A stretch of 64,000 nt of DNA from Antilocapra americana (taxonomy: Eukaryota; Chordata; Mammalia; Artiodactyla; Antilocapridae): positions 15,142,888 through 15,206,887 of the forward strand of contig ML660774.1 of the NCBI GenBank assembly GCA_007570785.1. The letters run 5' to 3'. The position numbers were made by a program, and so were the translations under genes. This document shows, one piece after another, positions 34,513 to 47,024 of the stretch. Position 1 is the first letter of the stretch, and each line of letters begins with the position of its first letter. Under the pieces are notes generated by a model. It did not search any database. It worked only from the letters and a program-made list of their open reading frames with translations, and had not been told where the DNA came from.

Positions 34513-35914
34513 GAGAAAGAGCAGGATCCCTCTATGGACAAAAGCTAAGTCAACCTGTAAAAGCATCCCAGCCTGTTAATATTGGCACTATTTCAGGTTT
34601 TGTCACAATATAAAACATTTATTGGAAGGGTGTAATCAATAGGTTACAATAACATAGACAAATATTTGGATTCCTATTTGGTCTGAGTTTGAAATTATTC
34701 CTGAGTGTATATGCTTGAGTACACCATTCAGCTATTATCCAGAATTACTTTTGATTTATTATTAGTATAGCATGTTATTTGAGATTATTGTTAATTGTTA
34801 TAATCCAAAGGATAATCATACCTGACATTCCTTACTGAGACTTGTGGCAGTGGACAAACATAAAGGTAAAATAAACAGTTTTAATATATTATTTGTTTTT
34901 CAGAAGGAAGCCTTATAATTCAGAATTGGTGAGAGGTTATTTGTTTTTGATCCAGATCTCAATAAGATTATCCATAAAATAGCTGGTATGAATTGAAATA
35001 AATACAATTTAAAAGCAATCCACAGTAATCATAATAAACTTTAAACATGAATAAGCAGAGAAATTACATGACTGTAATTCTGTGTCATAATGCTAGACTC
35101 CTTTAATTAATAAAATACTGGAACTTTACATTGTGAAGAATAAAGGATAGGAAACGAAAAGAATAAAAGGAAAAATTTTAAATTAAAAGAAAATGAAGAC
35201 TAAGAAAAAGGAGATCACTTCCTTCTAAAGTTTTTACTGTACCTATAATTTATTTTACCATTAGATAGCCTATTATTTTATAAGAAAAAATGTATATTTA
35301 TAGGAAAATATAAATTATCTATGCATTATTTTCTTTAGCATTAGTATTGGTGAGGTATCCATGTATGTTTTTCTATAGAAATTTAAAATATCTTAACTTT
35401 CTGAAATCATAATGTAAAATAAAATTTGAAATTATTATATTAAAAAATTCTGGGAGCATCATTACTTTCTCTTTCCATTCTCTAGCATTTATTATTATCT
35501 CTTTGCCAGAAATGTCAGTATAGAAAATGAGTCAGCTACAGAAAATGAGAAAGAAATAATTGAGACAGGAGTAAAACAAGATAAATGAACAATTCCAAAG
35601 AAATATATTCAAAGCCACTTGAAAATAGCTTGAGGAAAGGATTAAAAATAATCCATTCATTTATTAATAGTTAAGATTCTGTTGAGGTATTTTTCAGAAA
35701 GGGAATGAGGCCATCTAGCCCAGTAGAATTATTTTAACTTTTTGTTTCACTTCAATAGGAGAGGCCCCATCCTGTATGATTCTGATATTCACCATTATTT
35801 CCATCTTCCCCTCTGGGCCAAAATTAGCGATCTAGTCAATCCCATCTTAAGCATTTGGGAAAATACTGTCTCAAAGTCACAAAGCTGTCAAGAAGCAGGA
35901 CTGAAATGAAGCCT
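34513..35914. other. No gene recognised
   Basis: Very AT-rich unique sequence with no supported features. Confidence 0.5.
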
Positions 35915-35919
35915 GTTTC

Positions 35920-36255
35920 TGTCTTAGTCTGTTTTGGCTACTTTAACAGAATACCATAGACTGAGTGGCTTAAAAACAACAGAAATTTATTTCTCACAGT
36001 CTGGAGGTTAGCAAGTCTAAGATCACGGTGCTGGCTGATTCAGTGTCTGAGGGCTGAATTCCTGATTCATAGACACTGTCTTCTTGCTGAACCCTCACAT
36101 GGCAGAAATGGCAGAGGAGCTCTTTGGGGTCTCTTTTATAAGGGCATTAATCCCATTCATAAGGGCTTCACTCTCATGACCCCATCACCTTCTCAAAACT
36201 CTACCTCCTAATACCATCAGAATTTGGGGGTAACACAAACATTCAGTCTATAGCA
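35920..36255 (-). mobile_element. MaLR (MLT1-type) solo LTR with 5-bp duplication
   Basis: On the minus strand it begins TGCTATAGACTGAATGTTTG and ends with CA, containing an AATAAATTTCTG-like polyadenylation region (ttaaaaacaacagaaattta on the plus strand). GTTTC lies directly on both sides (35915-35919 and 36256-36260), the 5-bp target duplication expected for ERVL/MaLR elements. No internal retroviral sequence is attached. Confidence 0.88.
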
Positions 36256-36260
36256 GTTTC

Positions 36261-36865
36261 CTTTTTCACAGGCATGACTTCTCTCAGCCCAAGTGAACCT
36301 TGTTTCAGAAAGCATGAGATTCCATAGTTGAAAAGGAAATAAGAAATTATTGCATCAATCAAGAAGCAAAGGAAGTCTTTTTCTCTCGTTATATTCATTT
36401 CCTGTTCTGTTATACCCTTCCCTCTTTTATATTTATTCAACACTATGCAAGTTGTTACTCTGAAAGATAGTGTAATTTTGGTATATATCATTAGTTGCAG
36501 AGAAAGTCTCTGAACTTCTTTGATCATTAACTCCCATCAGTAAAGCTTTCTTGGCATAGAACCCCAATATGCACATTTATTTGTAAATTAGGTAATAAAT
36601 CACTATACTTATGTGCTGTGCACATTTGACAAAAGTAGAAATATTTAAAGAACTGTATACATAGATATAGATTCTAAGACTTTCTCCCCCTTCTGAGGAG
36701 AGTCTTGTCTGCCTCCAGGTCAGAGATCACCAAGAATATGGTCATTACAGTCTACTGGCCCATCAAGCATACATAGATACCTAATAGTGTACACAACCTT
36801 GACTTGAGCCCTTTGAGAACTTTCGAGTTTATCACAAAAGAGATTCTCAACCAAATTCAGTGTAA
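36261..36865. other. No gene recognised
   Basis: Unique sequence. Confidence 0.5.
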
Positions 36866-36881
36866 CCCTTAGCGTTCCAAA

Positions 36882-37080
36882 GTGTCAATAGCTCAGTTGT
36901 GTCCAACTCCTTGCAACCCTATAGCCTGCCAGACTCCTCTGTCCATGGAATTCTCAGGGCAAGAATACCGAAGTGGATTGCCATTCCTTTCTCCAGGGGA
37001 TCTTCCCAACCCAGGGATCGAACTTGGGTCTCCCTCATTGCAGGCAGATTCTTTACCCTCTGAGCCACTAGGGAAGCCCC
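36882..37080 (-). mobile_element. Bov-tA SINE, antisense, 13-bp duplication
   Basis: BovA body left (ctcagttgtgtccaactcct), B box region agggatcgaacttgggtctc, head right (tctgagccactagggaagcc). TTAGCGTTCCAAA (36869-36881) and TTAGTGTTCCAAA (37081-37093) are the target duplication with one CpG-type change. Confidence 0.95.
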
Positions 37081-37093
37081 TTAGTGTTCCAAA

Positions 37094-37568
37094 CGTAGAA
37101 GCAAATCAAGAAATAAAATCGCTACTTATTCCAAATGTAGTAGTAAATGTAGTAAAGATGATCATATTAAATAAACAAAATTCAAAACGAAGCAGTCGTT
37201 GGCAGCATGTAATCTACAAGCTAGATGTTATTCACTGGAGTAAACAGAAACCATTTACACATTCTTCAGAGTTACAGAAGCTTCAGACTATGAATTCTCC
37301 TTGACATGGGCTTTTGGATACCTACCTAATGAAAGAGAATGCCTTTGTAAAGTTACAGCCCTGGAGACAGACCTATTTCACCAGGGCAGACAGTGTCATT
37401 CCCTAAACCTGCTGTCCTATTGTAGGGGCTGTCTCACTCACAGGGCTTAACCAAATGCAGTTTTAATAATTTCCTTCCTGTACCAAAGATCTAGGTCCAT
37501 GAATGGCAGTGACTCATAATAAACATTCCATTTCTCATCATTGACATTATTTTGAAAGAATCTACCAG
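37094..37568. other. No gene recognised
   Basis: Unique sequence. Confidence 0.5.
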
Positions 37569-37576
37569 AACTTTGA

Positions 37577-37771
37577 AAGTGTTAGTCACTCAGTTGTATC
37601 CAGCTCTTTGTGACCCCATGAACTATAGCCCACCAGGCTCTTCTCTCCATGGAATTCTCCAGGGGAGAATACTGGAGCGGGTAGCCATTCCCTTCTCCAG
37701 GGGATCTTCCCAACCCAGGAATCGAACCCACGTCTCCTGCATTGGTAGGAAGATTCTTTTCCTTCTGAGCC
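37577..37771 (-). mobile_element. Bov-tA SINE, antisense, 8-bp duplication
   Basis: Body left (gttagtcactcagttgtatc), B box region aggaatcgaacccacgtctc, head right (ttttccttctgagcc). AACTTTGA at 37569-37576 and 37772-37779. Confidence 0.94.
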
Positions 37772-37779
37772 AACTTTGA

Positions 37780-38720
37780 GTAGTCCTAAAAGGCTTAAGT
37801 AAGTTGCATCAGCAAATGAGAGTAGCCATAAGACCAAAACAGATTTATGTTACACTGTCTGGGACAAGAAGGTGTCTCCGCTGTTAGATGAAAGCACACA
37901 GACCTAGAAACACTATGAAATTAAAAGATTTATTTGGAATAAGAAGATGACATTTAAAAATTAGATAAAATCTGTAATACATTGCCAGAGTGGGATGATT
38001 TGCATAGATGGAAAATACTAGAGACATACGTAAGCCAGAATCTCTAGCTTGGTATACTGACTAGAATCCCTGCTCTCCAGGGATCTAGACAAGTTTGCAA
38101 AGCTTCCTCAGGTCAGAGGTCAGCTCCACCAATGACTGAAACTAGTCTTTTATCATAAAAAGCAGGAGCTGGAAAGCAATCAGGGCATGATGTTACTATT
38201 TTCACTGTTCTTACAATTCCCAGCAGGATCTTGAAAAACACCAAATGACTTCTCATATTCCCACTCCTCCCATCTGCTGAGCTGAGACCAACACTAATTA
38301 TCACATACTGTATTCACCTCTCACAATTACAGGAGACTTGGATTGTCTCTCAAATTTGTAGAAATATAACTTGAGGAGTTATTCTATAAACAATAAATTC
38401 TGAAAGGCACTTTTTTGTTGTGGAACATTTCTGATGGCCAGTAAGTGCAGATAGAAAACAGAAATAAAAACATAATTTTAAATTGGTTGTGTATTATAAT
38501 GTTTTTTGCCCCATACCCATGGTATGTGGCCAAGATTCTCCATAAGGACTTGAAATGACCTCACAATGAAATGTGGATTTAATGAGTTTTTAGAAATGAG
38601 GGGCCAAGTTGCCAGCCCTACTTTGGGCTATGGTAAAATCAGTAATTAAAGCCCACCTTGCTTGAAAACATTTAGCTGTGTCTCTCCTCTCCAATGGTCT
38701 ATCAGAAAAAGTTACATTAT
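37780..38720. other. No gene recognised
   Basis: Unique sequence. Confidence 0.5.
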
Positions 38721-38845
38721 GGGAATTCCCTGGCAGTCCAGTGGTTAGGACTCCTCACTTCTCTGTAGGGAGCACAGGTTCCATTCCTGGGGAGAAAACT
38801 AAGATATTGTATGCCATGCAGTGTGGCTAAAAAAGAAAAAAGCAA
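38721..38845 (+). mobile_element. CHR-2-type SINE
   Basis: gggaattccctggcagtcca, gtggttaggactcctcactt, a B-box-like ggttccattcctgggga, and end cagtgtggctaaaaaagaaa. Confidence 0.92.
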
Positions 38846-39309
38846 CCTTTATGTTGGTAATTTTCCTTTTAAAAAAACATAAAAATCTTTCAGAGAGTTT
38901 AGGTCATTCTACCTAATGGAGCCTGTACTTAGCATAAGAAGATTTTTCTAAGAAGCAGTGTATCAAAACTAGGAGTATTGTCCTGGAAAGAGAGTGCTGC
39001 AAAGAAGGAGAATCATTTGGGAACACTTTGGAGATCTGAGCCAAGTGCTCCATCATTAGACAATGTGTGTTGACTAGCTCTTGGTTCTCTTGACTGATTG
39101 ATCTTCATGTTCCATAGGTGGCATCACCTCAAACATCTAAAACTCTGGCTTCTTCTTCCACACTGTGGGTCCAGTGGTGGTTTTATTTGGATAAGATTAT
39201 GGAGTTTTGATCATAACTTAGCATCAACTGAGCCTAGATAGTTTTAATGAATCAGTATCATCACTATAATTTGTTTCTGAGCATTAAAATTGATTGGGAG
39301 GCTAATGAG
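38846..39309. other. No gene recognised
   Basis: Unique sequence. Confidence 0.5.
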
Positions 39310-39528
39310 TTCTGAATGCAAACAGCACTGGGTGTGAATCCTGGATCTGCCAATTACTATCTGACCTTTCTCAAAACATCTCTCTCTGTGCTTCAGCTTC
39401 CTCATCATTAAAGAGGACAAAGTAACGCTGATAGTAGTCTGTATAACAGTAGTGGTCTATACACATGGCTCTATAGCCAGTGCTAGGAGAGCCTGTGATA
39501 CATCATAGGTACTCAGTAAATACTGTTT
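39310..39528 (+). repeat. MIR SINE
   Basis: gtgtgaatcctggatctgcc, cagcttcctcatcattaaag, and the end cataggtactcagtaaatac are the MIR 5', core and 3' blocks. Confidence 0.8.
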
Positions 39529-41344
39529 CCCCGTTTGCTCCCCCTTCCATTCTCTCTTTGGGTAGAGAAGAGCTTTGTGCCTTTGTAGTCGGTCTCTTTG
39601 CATGACTCAGACTATCAGTTGTTGATATCTGTGCTAGAAATGACTGTATGTTGCTGACTCTGTCATAGTTCTAGAAATTTAGATGAAGTCCACGCCTAAT
39701 AGGAGTGAGGAATCCAGGCTACCTTTTCCTTCTTGGTGCTCCTTGGCACATGCTTCGATCATAGAACTAATCACACACTATTTTGAAATCACTTGTGAGT
39801 CAGTGTGATTTTTTTCCTCCTCCAAGACAGAGCCAGGGTCCCATTTATCTTCAGCTTCCCCACGCCTAGCACAGGGTGTGCTTCCCTGCTTATGCTTCAT
39901 GCTGCTCCTCTGCAGATGTCCCCTGTTCTGTCCCATCTGACCGGGAAACGAGTAAACGTGGTTCCCAGTGCCCAGGCTTCTTTGAAGGACACACACACAC
40001 ACACACACTTTGGGTACTTCATTTTAAAAGGGAACTAGGTATTAGGCAGTCCAATTTTTTGAGATTTTTATGGAGAGTATTCCCTTGGGATTGTCTCCCA
40101 AAGGCACTGGGGTCTACATGCCTCAGCAGTTTGTACTTACTGACTCCTAATCTGTGCCCAGCCCAGTGATAAAGCAAGTGGTATCTACCAAGGAGCACCT
40201 TCTCAGTTTGGAGGGACTCAAGGGCATGAGCACTCTGGAAACAGTAAATTTAGGACACATGAGTTACTGATAAGCAGTAGTACTACTATTAGTTGTAACT
40301 CATGAGCACAACTACACTAATTCTCACCCTTTGTATAATTCAGTTGTCAAAGGTGATGGATGCACACCACAGAAATTTGGAGATTCAGGATCAGCGTGGG
40401 TTGAAAATGATTTCATGTACAAAAATAATTACAATAATAATTAGCATTTGCATCATGCCTTGCAATTTACTAAGTGCTTTTACAACATCTTGTAATTTTG
40501 AAAAGTTATAAATTAGCTCTTAGATACTATCTGATGCCAATATTAAACCTCCATGCCAAATGCTGAAAGTTGTAAGATTAGATTTAGGGAATAGTGAAAA
40601 AAGAGAGGATTATTAACACATTGAAAGGCAGAAAAATCAGCCAAACTCACTGGCAGAGAAACAGATTTACTTGGCATTTTAGAAACTCAAAAACATATCT
40701 TGTTAAAGAAGCAGTTGGCCCATATTTTGATTTCATGGTGCTTGGCACTATTTATTTTTTAAATTCTTTTGGGCATAGTTTTTGATGTGCAATTACATTG
40801 ATGAAGTGTGCTTAGCGGGAGCCAAAAGATTCACAAAACCAGGGGACATCTGATCCTTATTTAAGGGTAAAACCTAGAATTATCTGATGAAACCACTGGC
40901 TGTAAGTAGAAGCATAGTTAGAGGGGAAATACGAGGAGCTGATTAATATTTCGCTTTAAAAAGCAGGTGTCTGTTTCCTAGAGGGAATCTAGATTGATCT
41001 GAAAAATGTTCGCTACAGCCCTAGCTCCTTCCCACAACCACAACTAAAGGCTGGACTTTCTGTCCCATAAACGGCCTAATGTAGAAACACACATGAGTTA
41101 ATAAAATACAAATGTGAGTGAGAATCGGCCATGAAGATGGAAGACAGCCCCATGTGCCCACCTCTCCTCTCCCTCCGTCCCTTTTCTGCCTCCTGCCCGG
41201 CCCTTCCTTTCAAAACACCCAAGGGTACCCGGCCTGCCAGGGCAGGGGGACACGTTATTGCCTAGACCACAGCCCAGCTCTGCCAAGTCGGGTTACTGGA
41301 TCACACAGGAAGCCAGAATCATCTAGACAGCCACGAAGGCAGCC
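39529..41344. other. No gene recognised upstream of the CpG island
   Basis: Unique sequence apart from a (CA)n at 39989-40008. GC content climbs from about 41130 onward. A proximal promoter for the exon downstream would begin near the right edge, but no TATA box was identified. Confidence 0.5.
39989..40008. repeat. (AC)10 microsatellite
   Basis: Ten perfect AC units. Confidence 0.95.
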
Positions 41345-41830
41345 CGAGAGCTGCGCGCGGGTGTCGCTGGCTCACTCGTAAGCCTTTCCAGATGTGGCAG
41401 CCGCGCGGGCCTGGCGCGGAGCCAGGCGGCCGCCTGCAGTCGGCGCTCCCCGGGCCGCGGCGCGAGCCCAGCCGCAATGCCCGGCTCCTGAGGGCGCGAG
41501 GCTCGCGCGCGGCTCGCTCGCCCCCGGGCCCGGCGCGCACGCACCCCGGCCGCCTCGCACGGCGACCGCCCGCCGCCGGGGAGGGACCGCCGCAGGAGCG
41601 AGCCCCGCGGGAGGGTGGCCGCGCCGGGGCTGCGCTGAAGTCCGCTGCGGCCGCGGCGGATGGGGGACCCCGAGGCCCACGTGATGGCGCGGCCCCTGAG
41701 AGCCCCTCTCCGGAGGTCCTTCAGTGATCACATCCGAGACTCCACGGCCAGAGCCCTGGATGTCATTTGGAAAAACACCCGAGACAGGCGGCTGGCAGGT
41801 GAGAGGCGAAGAGGGGCGGGCGAGGAGGAG
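41345..41830. promoter_or_regulatory. CpG island promoter
   Basis: An abrupt change to extreme GC and CpG density (for example gccgcgcgggcctggcgcgg and ctcgcgcgcggctcgctcgc) in otherwise AT-rich DNA. It contains a GC box (ggggcggg near 41813) and a CACGTG E-box at 41678-41683. It encloses the first coding exon. No TATA box was seen, as usual for this promoter type. The transcription start is not determined. Confidence 0.9.
41660..41798 (+). CDS. DLC1: DLC1 alternative first coding exon (isoform-4 type)
   Basis: DLC1 is a RhoGAP (SAM, RhoGAP and START domains) acting at focal adhesions to inactivate RhoA. This exon supplies only the N-terminus: 46 codons from ATG 41660 plus one base, ending CAG before GTGAGAGG (41799 on). 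Residues include MARPLRAPLRRSFSDH and DVIWKNTRDRRLA, ahead of the SAM domain. The donor leaves phase 1. The G joined to a following AG gives Glu, continuing as EIEAKEACDW, the shared start of the common DLC1 exons. From memory, DLC1 isoform 1 (1,091 aa) has 13 unique residues; replacing them with these 47 gives 1,125, the published length of isoform 4. A second in-frame ATG at 41684 has a stronger context (G at -3, G at +4). RRSFSD is a basophilic-kinase-like site. The paralogue STARD13 is the main alternative. No further DLC1 exon was recognised in the window. Confidence 0.85.
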
Positions 41831-44278
41831 AGGTCTGAAAAAGAAAACAATTAAATACACAGGCACAGTTATTAACTCGGATCATGCATGAGCTCATCAA
41901 CGGGGTGAAGTTCATCACTGTCATAGCAAGGATTTCAGTCTCCCTTGTTCTGAGGTTTAGCGTTTCTGGAGTGATTTTTATTTTTTTGTAACTCCAGTGC
42001 CCCCCGGTTTCTGGTCTGATTATTTCTAGATAAGGTTTTATGAGAGGTTTTGTGTGGTTTTTTTTTTTTTTTTTTTTAACCTTGAAAACAAAAGCAAGGA
42101 CCTTTCAAATGTCAGGAAGTCGGTGGTGATGAACACCACCAGGCAAAAAAGCACCGAGGTCGGATGGGCCGGGGAGGGTCAGCTGTGGAGCTGGTCTGGT
42201 GAGGTGGCCTGGCCTATGCAGAGGGGGACCTAGGAGGCTGAGTGGCAGGGGAGTCGTCTATGCAGCCCAGTGAAAGCCTGCTGGTATTTCCTCTGGCAGC
42301 CTGGGGCTGCTCTGAGTTCCAAGAGGGTGTCAGGTATGCTGGAGGCAGGCGTTTGAAATATAATAAAACGTAAATACAGCATGCAGTTCAAACGTTCTAG
42401 GGTTCATGTGACAGAGACCCAATAGCAGACTGTTTGAAAGGGTACATTAAGGAAAAGGGAACCTCTGCCTGATTGTGGTGTTAAGAATATTCATAAACTG
42501 ATTTCAAAAACAGCTTCTCACAATAAAAAACAAAACCTCTCTGCATCCAGGGAAGGCACCCCAGTAGTGTTTAATGGTTCCTTCTTGTTTGCTCTCCAAG
42601 TCTGTATACTTCTGCTATTTGCATGGATGGGTCAAAGATTATGTTTTCTTAACCTTCTTGGTTAATCCAGTTGTTTTTCCATAGAGTGAATGAAGTTCTC
42701 AATGGTTAAAAATATTGGATGTGGCCTCCAAGTGTCAATCCAGGTTTCTGTGCTATGTGTTCTTGATAAAAGGCCGTTTGACTTTGACCTAATTGTCCTG
42801 ACATGACTTGAAGAGGTGAAAGTTAAGGTTTGTGATTGTGATAAAGCGGATTAGGAAGATAACCTGCCAGTTACTTGTCACTGTAGGCTGTAAATTTATC
42901 CCAAATGCTCAGGAAAATCTTTCTCTCTGTTAAACTAAATAATACTGCTCAGGACTGGGAAAGAGTAAACAATATCAAGTCCACCATAAGGTAGTGACGA
43001 AAGAGTAAAATATTTTAAATTTAATAATTTTATTGTGGTTTTAGAGTAAAATATGATACCTTGAAGAAATCCAACTTTATAGTAAGCTTTTTTTAAAGTA
43101 GATTTAAGTAATAACAATTTCCAGTTGGCCAAAAGAAGTTTAAGACATAAGATATGGGAGTGTAAAATTCATGACTCTATTGATTGACCCTTTAAAAAAA
43201 TGGTTGCTTCACTGTTGCTTTTCTTGACAAATCCTTTGTCCCAAGTGGAAAGATTTCACAAATCATGCCTTATTAAAAATAACACAAAAATATTTTATTG
43301 TAGCTTGGTGCTCTAATTTGAAACTAGAACTTAATTCAAACAGTCTTGCTTCCCAGATCTCCTCTTGTATTTTCATAAATGAAGAGCTTTTGACAGCTGT
43401 TGGTCTCTTAGAATAAGGATATTATCCCTAGAAAGTTATTGTCTCTGCTTTGTCATTTGTCTGTTATATGTTAATGGTCTGCATGGAGTCCAAAATATAG
43501 CACTTCATGAAGACCACATGGATAAAAAGTTATTTTTTACACGTGAAAAAAGGTAAACATTTCCCCAGCTCTAACAGCAAGTGGGACTTTAGCTTTAGGT
43601 CTGCTGAAGGAAGAAATTCTTTATATCGTCAGGGTTCTCTAAGACAAATATGAACCTCTTTGGTAATTGACACAGTGGAATAGCCAGATATGATACTTGA
43701 ACAAGAAAGGACTTTGGCTGCCATAGCTGACTGCGATTGCTGGGGACTTGGACTCTTTCTGTGTCCTCTCTCCTGCTTGGCTCATAGCTAGTGAAGTGGA
43801 GACCTATTTGGTGCACATCCAGACCTCAGGACACTTCTATCCTTTCCCTCAAACTTCTCTCTGCAGCCCCCCTCCCACTGGCCAAAGGCTAAATATTAGC
43901 TCTTAATTATCCACAAAAAGCCACTTCTCTATACATCAAATCCAGTCTTTATTCTACATCACACCGCTTTGCCCTCTCTTGCAGAATGGAGAGCAGTAGA
44001 AAATCCAAACCGCCCACTTCTCTTATGTTGTGAAGTTAATGAGGTGACAGGTGAAACGTGTTTGGAAGCCTCTGGAGGGAAATAACTTCTGTTAATCGTA
44101 CCTGGAATGTTATTTCCATGATGGTCTATACCTTGATGACTTTCACCAAGTTTCTCAAACACTAATCTGAGATTTCGGTTTCTTTCAGAGGTTTCACTTG
44201 ACTAGAGTGTTTGGCCATGGGACAGAGTTTTAAGTTTCCTTCTCTTAATCAATGTAGATCTCTGTTTTTCTCTCTCTT
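41799..44278 (+). other. Presumed intron after the DLC1 exon; no other gene
   Basis: It begins with a consensus donor. It contains a T-run at 42059-42077 and otherwise unique AT-rich DNA. No exon with a matching phase was recognised. Confidence 0.6.
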
Positions 44279-44295
44279 ACACATATACGAGCATG

Positions 44296-44336
44296 CACGC
44301 ACACGCACAAACACACACACACACACACATACACAC
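44296..44336. repeat. Imperfect (AC)n microsatellite
   Basis: AC units with GC and AA interruptions, after an atatac run. Confidence 0.93.
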
Positions 44337-45107
44337 TACATAACTTAGAAGCTCCTAGTTGTTCTACTCCAAATGGTGTTATATACGCAGACCATCATTT
44401 ACCTCTCCTTGCCTTGAACTCTCATGTATATGAAACAGATTCCATCTGTTATTTTTAAGGATCCACAGCCTTACATAAACGATAGAATTGTTGCTTGTTG
44501 CTAGTGAAAGACCGACAAGTCATGAGGAGTGACAGAACAGACTGTCTTAATTGCATCCTCCTTTATATGTAATTGCTGGTTCTGCACAACCACAGCCCAC
44601 GGGGCTTCTCTTACTCCCGTCCCCTCTGCAACCATTATTCCCAGTCTCTTTTTTTCCTAAAAGCATAGGACAGCATTGTGTTTTCAGGGAATTAGAACTT
44701 TGAGGTTAACAGTGAGTGACAGGTGGGGCTGACAGCCCCTCTCTGGACAAGTCGTGCATCGGTGGTGTTAACGTGTGTGCTGTGTGTGCTGTGTCCTTGC
44801 TGCTCTTCCCCTTCGGCTCAGGAACATCTTGGCTCCAGGGAGCATTTTATTCCTGAAAAACCTGTCGCCCCTTAATCCTTTCACGTGGGACTTCACATTT
44901 TTGTGCCAGTGGATCTCTTAAGCATTGTGGTGAAACCTATGAACTCACTTCTCAGAATAATATTTTTAATATATAAATAAAATGTATAGAATTATAGCAG
45001 AAACCAACTAAAATGAAATATAGGGATCAAGGTGTTCAAACTCAAGATTTGTGATATGGCAATATAACATGAATGAATTCTATAACAGGGTAATGTGTTC
45101 AAAACAG
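44337..45107. other. No gene recognised
   Basis: Unique sequence with a TG-rich patch near 44770-44800. Confidence 0.5.
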
Positions 45108-45186
45108 GTGCTATGTCGCTTCAGTCGTGTCCGACTCTTTGAGACCCTGTGGACTGTAGCCCACCAGGCTCCTCTGTCCATGCAAT
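45108..45186 (-). mobile_element. BovA body fragment, antisense
   Basis: gtcgcttcagtcgtgtccga through agcccaccaggctcctctgt. No head is present. Confidence 0.88.
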
Positions 45187-46048
45187 TCAATATAGGGAAT
45201 TAAATATAAATCTGATGTTTTTAAAAGATACGGTGTGCAGATTGTTACTGCAGCTGTAATTAATAGCATTAAACTGAACAGTCATCCTTAATTCGTCTCC
45301 TTGTCACCAGCCATCATAGAGAGGAAATCCTGGGCAACAACATCCGTATCTAGGTGGCAACATGAGATTTTCAGCTTTCCTGTTTAGTGGCTGAATGGGG
45401 CCAGCAGTGTCTCATGAACATCTGTGGACAGAACTGCAATCGTGTGTGATCTGGAGTGGGTGTGACAACTGCCTTAACTATGGAGGAAGAATGAGTGTAA
45501 ATGATATTTTGTGATAACTGTAATGTGGTTTGGAAGAGTCTCATTTCCACTGGTGATGAAGTCACAGGGACACTAGTTCCACTGTATGTGGAGTGGTGTC
45601 AATTTGTCAACATTCATAATTCAAAAAAATGCTACATCTCAATTACATTTAGTGACAATAAAAATGTTATTTTTCTTCCTCCAAGTTCTATCCATAGATC
45701 CTAAATTAAAAATGCCCTCTTAATGCTTACCATGGCTTTCAAATACTTTCAGTCAAAAATTCTTATTGCCTGAAACGCTAGGCTCTCATACATGAGTTGG
45801 CTGGGATTCTTTGATGTATATTTCACAAAGATCCACTAACAAGTTTAAACTGATGCACCAACAGGACGCCCTCTAAGGAAATAAAAGAAAAAGCAAAAAC
45901 TAAAATTAAGATGAGAAAGACACAGAGCAACTGAAAGTAAGGCAAAAATCCAGAGGACATATGTGAAATATCTTTCATCAATTTGGAAAGTGGACTGAAT
46001 AAATTAACCAAAAAGCAATAAAATACTAGCTCTTATTTATCCTGTAAT
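45187..46048. other. No gene recognised
   Basis: Unique AT-rich sequence. Confidence 0.5.
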
Positions 46049-46060
46049 AAGATAAGAACA

Positions 46061-46274
46061 GGGCTTCCCTGGCAGCTCAGCTGGTAAAGAATCTACCTGC
46101 AATGCAGGAGACCCTAGTTCAACTCCTGGGTTGGGAAGATCCCCAGGAGGAGGGCATGGCAACCCACTCCAGTATTATTTCCTGCAGAATCTCGTGGACA
46201 GAGGAGCCTGGTAGGCGACAGTCCATGGAGTCACAAAGAGTCGGACACGACTGAACGACTAAGCACACACACAC
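46061..46274 (+). mobile_element. Bov-tA SINE, perfect 12-bp duplication
   Basis: Head gggcttccctggcagctcag, B-box region gttcaactcctgggt, body, and end cacgactgaacgactaagca with an AC tail. AAGATAAGAACA at 46049-46060 and 46275-46286. Confidence 0.97.
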
Positions 46275-46286
46275 AAGATAAGAACA

Positions 46287-47024
46287 ATTTCTATAGTGTA
46301 AGACATACTGAGTTTTTAAAGTATTCAATATTTTCTATTAGGGAAAGATAACATAAGGGGAAAAAAACCCTAAATACTTCAACCTGTTATGAACACACGT
46401 CACTAGTTCTGTGGCTAAACATTAAAGAGAAGACAAACCGAATTGCCTATGAAGAAAATAAATGCTTCAGATATCTATGTTAGGTTAGAAACCCCCTCCT
46501 TGCCCCCCTGGGGCAAGATATTGTTGGATGTTCAACATCTACCTTTTGAGAAGTAGATTTTTACATTTCAGCTGACCAAGTCTCCACTTCACCAGCAAAA
46601 AAGAATGCTGGACACACTGTGCAGCCTATTGGCTCCGAATTCAGTAGGGCATCAAGAATTCTGGCCAGTTTCCCACTATAGGCAACTACAAACACTGACT
46701 CCTGTGAACTGTTTTCTACTCATTGGTTCACCGTGAAAAGCAAGTAAGGGCAAATAGAATGTCTTTTAACCAGGAGTGATGTATGCCTCAAACTATGCAG
46801 GCTCCTCCAGTAAACAAAGACTTCTCTAGAAGAACGCAACACTATAGAACATTTCGAAGGGCCTGAGAGACAACGATTAATGATGCTTCATGAGACACGG
46901 TCGCCTTCTGAAGGGTGGATATGAGTGTGTATTAAATTAGATATTACTATTTCAGTAAAAAGAGAAGTATTCTGATGTTGAGGCCAATTTGAATGAGAGG
47001 AAACATAGTTACCGAGCGAGCTGT
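46287..47024. other. No gene recognised
   Basis: Unique sequence. Confidence 0.5.

Noticed and set aside
41372..41866. Antisense 164-codon frame and several other long frames in the CpG island
   Set aside because: GC-rich DNA has few stops, so open frames on all strands are expected. Low-complexity Arg/Ala/Pro content and no domain.
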